Translations under genes and position numbers: made by a program
Assembly (NCBI GenBank): GCA_028752905.1
Contig: JAQNBH010000007.1
Location: 45,865,526-45,929,525 of the forward strand
DNA: 64,000 bases
From: Cladorhizidae sp. MBARI D1340-BT2
Lineage: Eukaryota > Porifera > Demospongiae > Poecilosclerida > Cladorhizidae
Direction: 5' to 3'
Shown: piece by piece, positions 1 through 11,314 of the stretch
Position numbering within the stretch: the stretch's first letter is position 1
How the letters are laid out: every line of letters begins with the position of its first letter
The notes under the pieces: generated by a model
Databases searched by the model: none
The model's input: the letters and a program-made list of their open reading frames with translations, nothing else
What the model was told of the DNA's origin: nothing

Positions 1-734
1 ATATAAACACACAGCAACAGTTCTCTAGCTACTAGTTTGGCCGCAGGTCACAGATAGTATACAGCTAGGTCTAAAGTCCAAACAGCAACCACCGCGAAGA
101 TGTGAGGGAATGAAATTCTTTTCAAAACACTCACGTAGTTATTTGAACACTTTAATTTTTTGACTCAAACCACCTATCAGGTGGACCAGATCAATGCGCG
201 TTAATGTGCATTAAAATTCAGTGTGGACGCAACCCAATGTGTATTGCACATTGACTTGTGCAGTGTGGACAGGACTTAAGAGTGAGCCACGTGCAGCATA
301 AGGCGATGGCCTACTTCTCTATAAGCACATGAAGTGATCATCTGCACAGACTCAAGGCTGAGCATGGAGCTGAGGAGAGTGCCATCAGCATGGAGCTGAG
401 GAGAGTGCCATCAGTGATGACCAGCTGCCCTTCTCTCTCAACTTGAGCAAGTTGATCAGCTGGAATGTGAAAGGCGGAGCTTCATTCTCTTCCAGCAATC
501 ACAGTAATTTTTTTATTAAAGTACCGAGCAGAGGCGATGCTGGTAGAACTCGAATCTGAACTCTTCAGCCGCTCATCTCTCTTGCTGTATTCTTGAGGAT
601 GCCACCAGGGTGAGACCATGCCAGGTGCTTAACAAGACAGAGTAAGGTAGGCATTGTGGGGAGGAAGCAGTTGTCTGCCAAGTCTTTCATAGTTTTAGAC
701 TCTCCAGGAGGGCATTAAATGAGAGTAGCTACAT
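1..734. other. Unique sequence with a 26-bp tandem duplication
   Basis: No recognisable gene or transposon is seen. A 26-bp segment is directly duplicated at 361-386 and 387-412. A reading frame is open over about 400-545 but has no convincing splice sites. A tentative short exon lies at 569-609 and is listed separately. Confidence 0.5.
569..609 (+). CDS. Tentative first visible exon of plus-strand gene A
   Basis: This 41-nt interval follows an AG at 567-568 and is followed by a good donor (GTGAGACC, from 610). Read from its first base it is open and leaves two bases over, which is the phase the next candidate exon (2588-2721) needs. The acceptor tract is weak and the exon is short, so the call rests mainly on the phase match and on the donor. 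The following intron holds the 34-bp minisatellite. Confidence 0.2.
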
Positions 735-2515
735 CTACAACCAAGCTGCTTATAGTGGGGGGGGGGGGCTCCATAAACAACCAGGCTGCTCACAGTTGGG
801 CTCTCATCTACAACCAGGCTGCTCACAGTAGGGCTCTCCATCCACAACCAGGATGCTCACAGTAGGGCTCTCCATCCACAACCAGGCTGCTCACAGTTGG
901 GCTCTCATCTACAACCAGGCTGCTCACAGTTGGGCTCTCATCTACAACCAGGCTGCTCACAGTAGGGCTCTCCCAGTAGGACTCTCCATCCACAACCAGG
1001 CTGCTCACAGTAGGAGTCTCCATTCACAACCAGGCTACTCACAGTAGGAGTCTCCATCCACATCCAGGCTGCTCACAGTAGGGCTCTCCATCCACAACCA
1101 GGCTGCTCACAGTTGGGCTCTCATCTACAACCAGGCTGCTCACAGTTGGGCTCTCATCTACAACCAGGCTGCTCACAGTAGGGCTCTCCCAGTAGGACTC
1201 TCCATCCACAACCAGGCTGCTCACAGTAGGAGTCTCCATCCACAACCAGGCTACTCACAGTAGGGCTCTCCATCCACAACCAGGCTGCTCACAGTAGGGC
1301 TCTCCATCCACATCCAGGCTGCTCACAGTAGGGCTCTCCATCTACAACCAGGCTGCTCACAGTAGGGCTCTCCATCCACAACCAGGCTGCTCACAGTAGG
1401 GCTCTCCATCCACAACCAGGCTGGGCTCTCCATCCACATCCAGGCTGCTCACAGTAGGGCTCTCCATCTACAACCAGGCTGCTCACAGTAGGGCTCTCCA
1501 TCCACAACCAGGCTGCTCACAGTACTTAGGAGTCTCCATCCACAACCAGGCTGTTCACAGTAGGACTCTCCATCCACAACCAGGCTGCTCACAGTAGGGC
1601 TCTCCGTCCACAACCAGGCTGCTCACAGTAGGAGTCTCCATCCACAACCAGGCTGCTCACAGTAGGGCTCTCCATCCACAACCAGGCTGCTCACAGTAGG
1701 GCTCTCCATCCACATCCAGGCTGCTCACAGTAGGGCTCTCCATCTACAACCAGGCTGCTCACAGTAGGGCTCTCCATCCACAACCAGGCTGCTCACAGTA
1801 GGGCTCTCCATCCACAACCAGGCTGGGCTCTCCATCCACATCCAGGCTGCTCACAGTAGGGCTCTCCATCTACAACCAGGCTGCTCACAGTAGGGCTCTC
1901 CATCCACATCCAGGCTGCTCACAGTAGGAGTCTCCATCCACAACCAGGCTGCTCACAGTAGGGCTCTCCATCCACAACCAGGCTGCTCACAGTAGGAGTC
2001 TCCATCCACAACCAGGCTGCTCACAGTAGGAGTCTCCATCCACAACCAGGCTGCTCACAGTAGGGCTCTCCATCCACATCCAGGCTGCTCACAGTAGGAG
2101 TCTCCATCCACAACCAGGCTGCTCACAGTAGGGCTCTCCATCCACAACCAGGCTGCTCACAGTAGGAGTCTCCATCCACAACCAGGCTGCTCACAGTAGG
2201 AGTCTCCATCCACAACCAGGCTGCTCACAGTAGGGCTCTCCATCCACAACCAGGCTGCTCACAGTAGGAGTCTCCATCCACAACCAGGCTGCTCACAGTA
2301 GGACTCTCCATCCACAACCAGGCTGCTCACAGTAGGACTCTCCATCCACAACCAGGCTGCTCACAGTAGGAGTCTCCATCCACAACCAGGCTGCTCACAG
2401 TAGGACTCTCCATCCACAACCAGGCTGCTCACAGTAGGAGCCTCCATCCACAACCAGGCTACTCACACACAGTAGGAGTCTCTATCCACAACCAGGCTGC
2501 TCACAGTAAGGGCTC
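735..2515. repeat. Minisatellite, 34-bp unit, about 52 copies
   Basis: The unit is a Cys/Pro-like reading of CATCCACAACCAGGCTGCTC plus a 14-base variable linker. Consecutive units at 1267 and 1301 give the 34-bp period. Variants differ mainly in the linker (GTAGGGCT, GTTGGGCT, GTAGGAGT, GTAGGACT) and in CATC versus CAAC. The left part has a higher-order structure: a block of about 216 bp at 823-1038 recurs at 1039-1254 with the same order of variants. A G-run lies at about 758-768. Short open frames in the array are by-products of the repeat. It lies in the proposed first intron of gene A. Confidence 0.95.
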
Positions 2516-2587
2516 TCTGGATGAAGAGTTGGCTTGTAGTCAGAATAGAGTGCTAGTTCCTAACCTGAGCTCCCCTCCCTCAACCAG

Positions 2588-2721
2588 AGTAGGAGGATAT
2601 GGCAGTTTTTCACGCCTGATGAAGTTCTCTTGTCTCCTCCATAAGCCAGTTCCTGCCCAAACCAGTTGCTGCTTTTCCTTTGGATGTCGAGTGGTCCTTG
2701 AGAACTCCATGGTCACGCCAG
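2588..2721 (+). CDS. Candidate exon of gene A
   Basis: The interval is preceded by a pyrimidine-rich acceptor (CTCCCCTCCCTCAACCAG) and followed by CAG|GTACC. The frame starting at its second base is open through the whole exon and encodes a Cys-rich stretch (SCLLHKPVPAQTSCCFSFGC). It begins needing one base to finish a codon and ends with one base over, matching its neighbours on both sides. I do not recognise the protein. The frame stays open past the donor, so the 3' boundary is less certain than the acceptor. Confidence 0.35.
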
Positions 2722-2804
2722 GTACCAGTGCATCGAGAAGGTTTCAACCACAAATTCCTCACACATCATTTATTCACTGCTAAGATCATTAAAACTCTCC
2801 AGCA

Positions 2805-3150
2805 CAATCAACTCCCTGCATCCTCTGCAAACAGATCTCCCGTGCCCTTGCATGGTGGTGTCCAGCAACTCCCTGCATCCTCTGCAAACAGATCTCCCAT
2901 GCCCTCGCATGGTGGTGTCCAGCAACTCCCTGCATCCTCTGCAAACAGATCGCCCATGCCCTCGCATGGTGGTGTCCAGCACAATCAACTCCCTGCATCC
3001 TCTGCAAACAGATCTCCCTTGCCCTCGCATGCACAATCAACTCCCTGCATCCTCTGCAAACAGATCTCCCATGCCCTCGCATGGTGGTGTCCAGCACAAT
3101 CAACTCCCTGCATCCTCTCTGCAAACAGATCTCCCATACCCTCGCAGTCT
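2805..3150. repeat. Minisatellite, 52-63 bp unit, about 6 copies
   Basis: Each unit carries TGCATCCTCTGCAAACAGAT followed by a CCC/TCGCATGGTGGTGTCCAGC segment. Spacing between copies is 57, 57, 63 and 52 bp because of small internal indels. It fills most of the proposed 490-bp intron between exons 2588-2721 and 3212-3240. Open frames on both strands here are repeat by-products. Confidence 0.9.
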
Positions 3151-3211
3151 CTGAAGTAGTCTTCACATCATGATGGAAAGCTCTTTGAATGGATGTTGTC
3201 TGTTCATATAG

Positions 3212-3240
3212 AGGTAATCCTTAGTGAAGCCTCCATCATG
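3212..3240 (+). CDS. Candidate 29-nt micro-exon of gene A
   Basis: It follows TTCATATAG and precedes the donor GTGAGC. Two bases complete the codon left by exon 2588-2721, and the nine remaining codons read VILSEASIM, ending in phase 0 as the next exon requires. Micro-exons are easily produced by chance, so the support is phase and splice sites only. The following 5.2-kb intron consists almost entirely of the 78-bp minisatellite. Confidence 0.25.
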
Positions 3241-3410
3241 GTGAGCTTCAAACTTATTCCCAGCTCTGGCTCCAGGCCCAGCCACCAACCCACTAGCAGA
3301 GTAGACTTACAGGACCCGCAGGGAGTCACACACCCACCAGCAGAGAAGATCTACACCCCCACGGAGCGACCCACCTAGCAGAGAAGACCAAAGTGTGAGG
3401 CTATATAAGT

Positions 3411-6400
3411 GTAAGTATACTACTAGGTAGAACTCCAATGCTTGTAGCTCTAGTGCCTACATATAGTAGTGACAGTCTTCACTTCAGTGTAAGTATACTA
3501 CTAGGTAGAACTCCAATGCTTGTAGCTCTAGTGCCTACCTATAGTAGTGACAGCCTTCACTTCAGTATAAGTATACTACTAGGTAGAACTCCAATGCTTG
3601 TAGCTCTAGTGCCTACCTATAGTAGTGATAGCCTTCACTTCAGTGTAAGTATACTACTAGGCAGAACTCCAATGCTTGTAGCTCTAGTGCCTACCTATAG
3701 TAGTGACAGCCTTCACTTCAGTGTAAGTATACTACTAGGTAGAACTCCAATGCTTGTAGCTCTAGTGCCTACCTATAGTAGTGATAGCCTTCACTTCAGT
3801 GTAAGTATACTACTAGGTAGAACTCCAATGCTTGTAGCTCTAGTGCCTACATATAGTAGTGACAGCCTTCACTTCAGTGTAAGTATACTACTAGGCAGAA
3901 CTCCAAGGGCTTGTAGCTACATATAGTAGTGACAGCCTTCACTTCAGTGTAAGTATACTACTAGGTAGAACTCCAATGCTTGTAGCTCTAGTGCCTGCAT
4001 ATAGTAGTGATAGCCTTCACTTCAGTGTAAGTATACTACTAGGTAGAACTCCAATGCTTGTAGCTCTAGTGCCTACATATAGTAGTGAGAGCCTTCACTT
4101 CAGTGTAAGTATACTACTAGGTAGAACTCCAATGCTTGTAGCTCTAGTGCCTGCATATAGTAGTGATAGCCTTCACTTCAGTGTAAGTATACTACTAGGT
4201 AGAACTCCAATGCTTGTAGCTCTAGTGCCTGCATATAGTAGTGACAGCCTTCACTTCAGTGTAAGTATACTACTCTAGGTAGAACTCCAATGCTTGTAGC
4301 TCTAGTGCCTACATATAGTAGTGACAGCCTTCACTTCAGTGTAAGTATACTACTCTAGGTAGAACTCCAATGCTTGTAGCTCTAGTGCCTACCTATAGTA
4401 GTGACAGCCTTCACTTCAGTGTAAGTATACTACTAGGCAGAACTCCAATGCTTGTAGCTCTAGTGCCTACATATAGTAGTGATAGCCTTCACTTCAGTGT
4501 AAGTATACTACTAGGTAGAACTCCAATGCTTGTAGCTCTAGTGCCTACCTATAGTAGTGATAGCCTTCACTTCAGTGTAAGTATACTACTAGGTAGAACT
4601 CCAATGCTTGTAGCTCTAGTGCCTACCTATAGTAGTGATAGCCTTCACTTCAGTGTAAGTATACTACTAGGCAGAACTCCAAAGGCTTGTAGCTCTAGAG
4701 CCTACATATAGTAGTGATAGCCTTCACTTCAGTGTAAGTATACTACTAGGTAGAACTCCAATGCTTGTAGCTTTAGTGCCTACATATAGTAGTGACAGCC
4801 TTCACTTCAGTGTAAGTATACTACTAGGCAGAACTCCAATGCTTGTAGCTCTAGTGCCTACATATAGTAGTGACAGCCTTCACTTCAGTGTAAGTATACT
4901 ACTAGGCAGAACTCCAATGCTTGTAGCTCTAGTGCCTACCTATAGTAGTGATAGCCTTCACTTCAGTGTAAGTATACTACTAGGCAGAACTCCAATGCTT
5001 GTAGCTCTAGTGCCTACCTATAGTAGTGACAGCCTTCACTTCAGTGTAAGTATACTACTAGGTAGAACTCCAAAGGCTTGTAGCTCTAGTGCCTACATAT
5101 AGTAGTGATAGCCTTCACTTCAGTGTAAGTATACTACTAGGTAGAACTCCAAAGGCTTGTAGCTCTAGTGCCTACATATAGTAGTGACAGCCTTCACTTC
5201 AGTGTAAGTATACTACTAGGCAGAACTCCAAAGGCTTGTAGCTCTAGTGCCTACATATAGTAGTGATAGCCTTCACTTCAGTGTAAGTATACTACTAGGT
5301 AGAACTCCAATGCTTGTAGCTCTAGTGCCTACCTATAGTAGTGATAGCCTTCACTTCAGTGTAAGTATACTACTAGGTAGAACTCCAATGCTTGTAGCTC
5401 TAGTGCCTACATATAGTAGTGACAGCCTTCACTTCAGTGTAAGTATACTACTAGGCAGAACTCCAAAGGCTTGTAGCTCTAGTGCCTACATATAGTAGTG
5501 ATAGCCTTCACTTCAGTGTAAGTATACTACTAGGTAGAACTCCAATGCTTGTAGCTCTAGTGCCTACCTATAGTAGTGATAGCCTTCACTTCAGTGTAAG
5601 TATACTACTAGGTAGAACTCCAAAGGCTTGTAGCTCTAGTGCCTACATATAGTAGTGATAGCCTTCACTTCAGTGTAAGTATACTACTAGGTAGAACTCC
5701 AATGCTTGTAGCTCTAGTGCCTACCTATAGTAGTGATAGCCTTCACTTCAGTGTAAGTATACTACTCTAGGTAGAACTTCAATGCTTGTAGCTCTAGTGC
5801 CTACATATAGTAGTGATAGCCTTCACTTCAGTGTAAGTATACTACTAGGCAGAACTCCAAAGGCTTGTAGCTCTAGTGCCTACATATAGTAGTGATAGCC
5901 TTCACTTCAGTGTAAGTATACTACTAGGTAGAACTCCAATGCTTGTAGCTCTAGTGCCTACCTGTAGTAGTGAGAGCCTTCACTTCAGTGTAAGTATACT
6001 ACTAGGCAGAACTCCAAAGGCTTGTAGCTCTAGTGCCTACATATAGTAGTGACAGCCTTCACTTCAGTGTAAGTATACTACTAGGTAGAACTCCAATGCT
6101 TGTAGCTCTAGTGCCTACCTGTAGTAGTGAGAGCCTTCACTTCAGTGTAAGTATACTACTAGGCAGAACTCCAATGCTTGTAGCTCTAGTGCCTACCTAT
6201 AGTAGTGACAGCCTTCACTTCAGTGTAAGTATACTACTCTAGGTAGAACTCCAATGCTTGTAGCTCTAGTGCCTACATATAGTAGTGACAGCCTTCACTT
6301 CAGTGTAAGTATACTACTAGGTAGAACTCCAATGCTTGTAGCTCTAGTGCCTACATATAGTAGTGACAGCCTTCACTTCAGTGTAAGTATACTACTCTAG

Positions 6401-8365
6401 GTAGAACTCCAATGCTTGTAGCTCTAGTGCCTACCTGTAGTAGTGAGAGCCTTCACTTCAGTGTAAGTATACTACTAGGCAGAACTCCAAAGGCTTGTAG
6501 CTCTAGTGCCTACATATAGTAGTGACAGCCTTCACTTCAGTGTAAGTATACTACTAGGCAGAACTCCAATGCTTGTAGCTCTAGTGCCTACCTATAGTAG
6601 TGACAGCCTTCACTTCAGTGTAAGTATACTACTAGGCAGAACTCCAAAGGCTTGTAGCTCTAGTGCCTACATATAGTAGTGACAGTCTTCACTTCAGTGT
6701 AAGTATACTACTAGGCAGAACTCCAAAGGCTTGTAGCTCTAGTGCCTACATATAGTAGTGACAGCCTTCACTTCAGTGTAAGTATACTACTCTAGGTAGA
6801 ACTCCAATGCTTGTAGCTCTAGTGCCTACCTATAGTAGTGACAGCCTTCACTTCAGTGTAAGTATACTACTAGGCAGAACTCCAATGCTTGTAGCTCTAG
6901 TGCCTACATATAGTAGTGATAGCCTTCACTTCAGTGTAAGTATACTACTAGGCAGAACTCCAAAGGCTTGTAGCTCTAGTGCCTACATATAGTAGTGACA
7001 GCCTTCACTTCAGTGTAAGTATACTACTAGGCAGAACTCCAATGCTTGTAGCTCTAGTGCCTACATATAGTAGTGACAGCCTTCACTTCAGTGTAAGTAT
7101 ACTACTAGGCAGAACTCCAAAGGCTTGTAGCTCTAGTGCCTACATATAGTAGTGACAGCCTTCACTTCAGTGTAAGTATACTACTAGGCAGAACTCCAAA
7201 GGCTTGTAGCTCTAGTGCCTACATATAGTAGTGACAGCCTTCACTTCAGTGTAAGTATACTACTAGGCAGAACTCCAAAGGCTTGTAGCTCTAGTGCCTA
7301 CATATAGTAGTGACAGCCTTCACTTCAGTGTAAGTATACTACTAGGCAGAACTCCAATGCTTGTAGCTCTAGTGCCTACATATAGTAGTGACAGCCTTCA
7401 CTTCAGTGTAAGTATACTACTAGGCAGAACTCCAATGCTTGTTTGTAGCTCTAGTGCCTACATATAGTAGTGACAGCCTTCACTTCAGTGTAAGTATACT
7501 ACTCTAGGTAGAACTCCAATGCTTGTAGCTCTAGTGCCTACATATAGTAGTGACAGCCTTCACTTCAGTGTAAGTATACTACTAGGTAGAACTCCAATGC
7601 TTGTAGCTTTAGTGCCTACATATAGTAGTGACAGCCTTCACTTCAGTGTAAGTATACTACTAGGCAGAACTCCAAAGGCTTGTAGCTCTAGTGCCTACAT
7701 ATAGTAGTGACAGCCTTCACTTCAGTGTAAGTATACTACTAGGCAGAACTCCAAAGGCTTGTAGCTCTAGTGCCTACATATAGTAGTGACAGCCTTCACT
7801 TCAGTGTAAGTATACTACTCTAGGTAGAACTCCAATGCTTGTAGCTCTAGTGCCTACATATAGTAGTGACAGCCTTCACTTCAGTGTAAGTATACTACTA
7901 GGCAGAACTCCAAAGGCTTGTAGCTCTAGTGCCTACATATAGTAGTGACAGCCTTCACTTCAGTGTAAGTATACTACTCTAGGTAGAACTCCAATGCTTG
8001 TAGCTCTAGTGCCTACATATAGTAGTGACAGCCTTCACTTCAGTGTAAGTATACTACTAGGTAGAACTCCAATGCTTGTAGCTCTAGTGCCTACCTATAG
8101 TAGTGATAGCCTTCACTTCAGTGTAAGTATACTACTAGGTAGAACTCCAATGCTTGTAGCTCTAGTGCCTACCTATAGTAGTGAGTGCCTACCTATAGTA
8201 GTGACAGCCTTCACTTCAGTGTAAGTATACTACTAGGTAGAACTCCAATGCTTGTAGCTCTAGTGCCTACCTATAGTAGTGACAGCCTTCACTTCAGTGT
8301 AAGTATACTACTAGGTAGAACTCCAAGGCTTGTAGCTCTAGTGCCTACCTATAGTAGTGACTGAG
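3411..8365. repeat. Minisatellite, 78-bp unit, about 63 copies
   Basis: The 78-bp unit starts GTAAGTATACTACTAGG and continues through a TTGTAGCTCTAGTGCC core to CCTTCACTTCAGT. Since 78 is 26 codons, one frame repeats MLVALVPTYSSDSLHF-type peptides wherever no stop intervenes; variants with AAAGGCTTG or TACTCTAGG shift or break it, so this is not a gene. Recurrent variants are GGTAG/GGCAG, CAATG/CAAAGG, CATATAG/CCTATAG and GATAGCC/GACAGCC. Every unit carries a near-ideal 5' splice-site string (GTAAGTAT) in the same orientation as gene A. Confidence 0.97.
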
Positions 8366-8450
8366 CCTCAGTGTAGTGTTTAGTGTTGTTTAGTAGTTTT
8401 TAGTATCGTTGCCTGGGGGACAGGGGACCCAGTAACTTTATCTTATACAG

Positions 8451-8487
8451 ACTATTGTTTGGTCTTCTGGCAAGATTTCAGCTATTG
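8451..8487 (+). CDS. Candidate 37-nt exon of gene A
   Basis: The acceptor is CTTTATCTTATACAG and the donor is the strong ATTG|GTAAGT. Twelve codons (TIVWSSGKISAI) plus one base are open. The leftover G combines with the first two bases of exon 9163-9254 to make an Ala codon. It lies about 85 bp beyond the end of the 78-bp array. Confidence 0.4.
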
Positions 8488-8741
8488 GTAAGTTTGAAAG
8501 GAAAAAATCATCCAGGTGTGATTTATTATTTTGAAATAGAGTTACCAGGTAGCCATGGAGGAGATGGAGGAAGAATTCGAGCCGTCATGGAAGACGAGGA
8601 TAATATAGTTCTTTGCTCTCTAGCATCTGTGGGGTCAGTGGGGGCCAGTCAAGACTGGACTTGTTCGATAACTAGATAACTATATAGTTGTTTTGAGATT
8701 ATTGTTATATATCTTTTTATAAAAGGGGAAAAAAAGAGAAA

Positions 8742-8834
8742 ACAACAACAACAACAGCAGCAGCAGCAACAACAGCAGCAACAACAGCAGCAGCAACAAC
8801 AGCAGCAGCAACAACAGCAGCAACAACAACGGCT
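8742..8834. repeat. (CAA/CAG)n microsatellite
   Basis: A run of about thirty CAA and CAG triplets. It could encode polyglutamine on the plus strand, but no exon structure supports that, and it lies in the proposed intron between exons 8451-8487 and 9163-9254. The minus-strand frame is a poly-Cys artefact. Confidence 0.9.
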
Positions 8835-8879
8835 TGGCAAATGATTTAAACATTCAATGCCCTGTAGCCCAACCCTCCT

Positions 8880-9062
8880 CCAGGTGTCTAGTATACTTCT
8901 GACAATGTCTCAGTTGATCAAAATTGTGTTATGCCGTCCACCAGCTCAGCTTTGGTATTGGGGCTTCACATCTCTCCTGATGTACTACTTCAACTCGTGC
9001 CACAGGTTTTCAATGGGGTTGGTATCTGGAGACAGCCTTGAATCCTCTAGATTCCAAAGATA
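8880..9062 (-). pseudogene. Tc1/mariner transposase C-terminal relic
   Basis: Read on the minus strand, the segment gives SPDTNPIENLWHELK, then a decayed arginine-rich stretch ending in a VD/GI-like region. SPDxNPIENLWHELK is the hallmark around the last catalytic residue of Tc1-family DD34E/D transposases. Two in-frame stops and the short length (about 60 codons) show it is a dead fragment. No inverted repeats or TA duplications were found. It lies inside a gene A intron. Confidence 0.75.
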
Positions 9063-9162
9063 GAATTCTCTGCTTCTTATACTAGAATAATGATTCCGGT
9101 AAGGTGAACGCTGAAAAAGAGTAATGCTAGAGCAACACCATTAGCCTTTATCCCGCCGTCAG

Positions 9163-9254
9163 CGATCGCTGGACAGCATGTACAAGTGGAATTCAATGTT
9201 ACAACGCTTAATGATTCGTGCCTAACATGCCGTTCGTACACACTTGCATTGTTG
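9163..9254 (+). CDS. Candidate 92-nt exon of gene A
   Basis: The acceptor is CTTTATCCCGCCGTCAG and the donor is TTG|GTGAGC. After two bases that finish the previous codon, thirty codons are open and read like an exposed beta-rich domain with Cys and possible N-glycosylation sites (VEFNVTTLNDSCLTCRSYT). It ends in phase 0, matching exon 11135-11314. The frame runs on into the repeat that follows, so the donor position is an inference. Confidence 0.45.
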
Positions 9255-9326
9255 GTGAGCGCTGTGACTCAAAAACTTACCACATATGTCCAATGCAAAC
9301 AGAATATCAAGTGCTTTTGGGCAACC

Positions 9327-9560
9327 AAGGAAGCAAGTTCAGGACCAATGTTAGGAATGGGATTAGACCTGGAGAGGCTTCCTGCAACCAAGGAAGCAAG
9401 TTCAGGACCAATGTTAGGAATGGGATTAGACCTGGAGGAGAGGCTTCCTGAAACCAAGGAAGCAAGTTCAGGACCAATGTTAGGAATGGGATTAGACCTG
9501 GAGGAGAGGCTTCCTGCAACCAAGGAAGCAAGTTCAGGACCAACCTTAGGAATGGGACAA
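9327..9560. repeat. Short tandem repeat, 66-69 bp unit, 3.6 copies
   Basis: The unit begins CAACCAAGGAAGCAAGTTCAGG and contains GGAATGGGATTAGACCTGGA. Copies differ by a 3-bp GGA insertion, so the frame is kept and a 171-codon open frame (9186-9701) runs through. Without a matching donor or acceptor I treat this frame as repeat-derived. Confidence 0.85.
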
Positions 9561-9972
9561 GACCTGCTCATGCAAGCACAGCACTTCCAGGACCTTGCTC
9601 TTACTCACACTATTTCTCCATGGCTCTCTGCTGCTTCTGCTGGTTACTTCAGTATGGCAGCTATTGTGGTGAAGACAGTGATGCTTGAGGACCTCAGCTA
9701 GTTCACTTCTCACTCTCTCTCTCTATCAATAAGGTAAAGTTCTCAGGATGCCAGCTGGTTACTAATTAGAGCACACACGCCCACACACGCCCTAATTAGA
9801 TAATACCCTCTAGCATAGTTAATCAGAGCATACCCCTCCTAGCATAAATAATTATAGAGGCATGGACATACCTCCCTGGCATAGTTTACTAGAGCACTCA
9901 ACACCTCTGCTGAATCGGAAATCATGACTGATGGCAGGAAAATGAATCCATTCATCAAACCTACACACGTTG

Positions 9973-10745
9973 GAGAAGACAGGTGAAATAATGGCAGACA
10001 CATCACACAGACACATGAGAGGAGATGGTGAAATAATGGCAGACATCACACAGACACATGAGAGGAGATGGTGAAATTATGGTGGACACATCACACAGAC
10101 ACATGAGAGGAGATGGTGAAATAATGGTGGACACATCACACAGACACATGAGAGGAGATGGTGAAATAATGGCAGACATCACACAGACACATGAGAGGAG
10201 ATGGTGAAATAATGGTGGACACATCATACAGACACATGAGAGGAGATGGTGAAATAATGGAGGACACATCACACAAACACATGAGAGGAGATGGTGAAAT
10301 AATGGAGGACACATCACACAGACACATGAGAGGAGATGGTGAAATAATGGAGGACACATCACACAGACACATGAGAGGAGATGGTGAAATAATGGCAGAC
10401 ATCACACAGACACATGAGAGGAGATGGTGAAATTATGGTGGACACATCACACAGACACATGAGAGGAGATGGTGAAATAATGGTGGACACATCACACAGA
10501 CACATGAGAGGAGATGGTGAAATAATGGCAGACATCACACAGACACATGAGAGGAGATGGTGAAATAATGGTGGACACATCACACAGACACATGAGAGGA
10601 GATGGTGAAATAATGGCAGACATCACACAGACACATGAGAGGAGATGGTGAAATAATGGTGGACACATCATACAGACACATGAGAGGAGATGGTGAATAA
10701 TGGTGGACACATCACACAGACACATGAGAGGAGATGGTGCAGACA
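9973..10745. repeat. Minisatellite, 42/45-bp unit, about 18 copies
   Basis: The unit is AGACACATGAGAGGAGATGG followed by TGAAATAATGG and either a CAGACATCACAC or a TGGACACATCACAC ending. The two endings give the 42- and 45-bp forms. Neighbouring blocks repeat the same order of forms (10020-10180 and 10390-10530), which suggests block duplication. Intronic in the gene A model. Confidence 0.93.
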
Positions 10746-11134
10746 CATCACCACACACCATCCATCAAAGTCACTCCATTGTGATTGAGAAAATCATCTG
10801 CATGGGTGACCAGAATAAGTTCCTCCTCCGACATCTTCTCCTATAAATAGGACCATGGATTACATCAATCAAATAATAGCATCAATATACCATACATGAA
10901 CATCTATAAATAGCATCTTATACATAGATATTATACATCTTTTTAATTAGCAACACTCATGCCATTAACAAGTAGAACTCTCTGTAATTATTCATACTCA
11001 CAATATATATAAATGACATCATGTGCATCCCTTCTGATTAGATCATAGCTGCGTTGGTCACTAACAGACCTTGTACAGCCCCATAAGTAATCCTAGAATA
11101 TCACTATCTTTGGTTTGCTTCTTCTCCCCTTTAG
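10746..11134. other. Unique intronic sequence
   Basis: No repeat or transposon is recognised. The segment 10770-10850 is open on both strands: a minus-strand frame starts MSEEELILVTHADDF after a purine-rich AGAAG, and a plus-strand frame ends with a stop at about 10843. Neither has clear splice sites that fit the gene A phases, so no exon is called. The end (11110-11134) is a strong polypyrimidine tract and acceptor for the next exon. Confidence 0.4.
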
Positions 11135-11314
11135 ACATCCTTCTCAGTGTGGTGTGCAAAAGAATGCTCTCTAACTTTCTCCACTACACTACGTGGAGTA
11201 GAAGAGACAGCACACATGAAAAAATGGTGTTCAGTAGTGATTAACGGAGCGGAACCAAGTTACCCAGTCTACGCCTCGCTCTGCCTGTCTTGGTTTCCCT
11301 ATTCCTCCTCTTCA
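11135..11314 (+). CDS. Candidate 180-nt exon of gene A
   Basis: A strong acceptor (TTTGCTTCTTCTCCCCTTTAG) precedes 60 open codons (TSFSVWCAKECSLTF at the start, WFPYSSSS at the end), and the donor GTGAGAGG follows directly. The exon is phase 0 at both ends, agreeing with the exon before it and with exon 24663-24763 after it. The 35-bp array starts at the first base of the intron. The frame is also open through the array, but only because that repeat lacks stops in all three frames. The protein family is not recognised. Confidence 0.5.

Noticed and set aside
735..2515. CRISPR-like array
   Set aside because: The units are contiguous and have no unique spacers. The sequence is eukaryotic, so this is a minisatellite.
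3438..8224. Repeated 26-residue frames (MLVALVPTYSSDSLHF type)
   Set aside because: 78 bp is a multiple of three, so a frame is kept, but many units have TAG in the same frame and length variants shift it. This is a repeat, not a protein.
8649..8840. Poly-Cys minus-strand frame
   Set aside because: Reverse reading of a CAA/CAG microsatellite.
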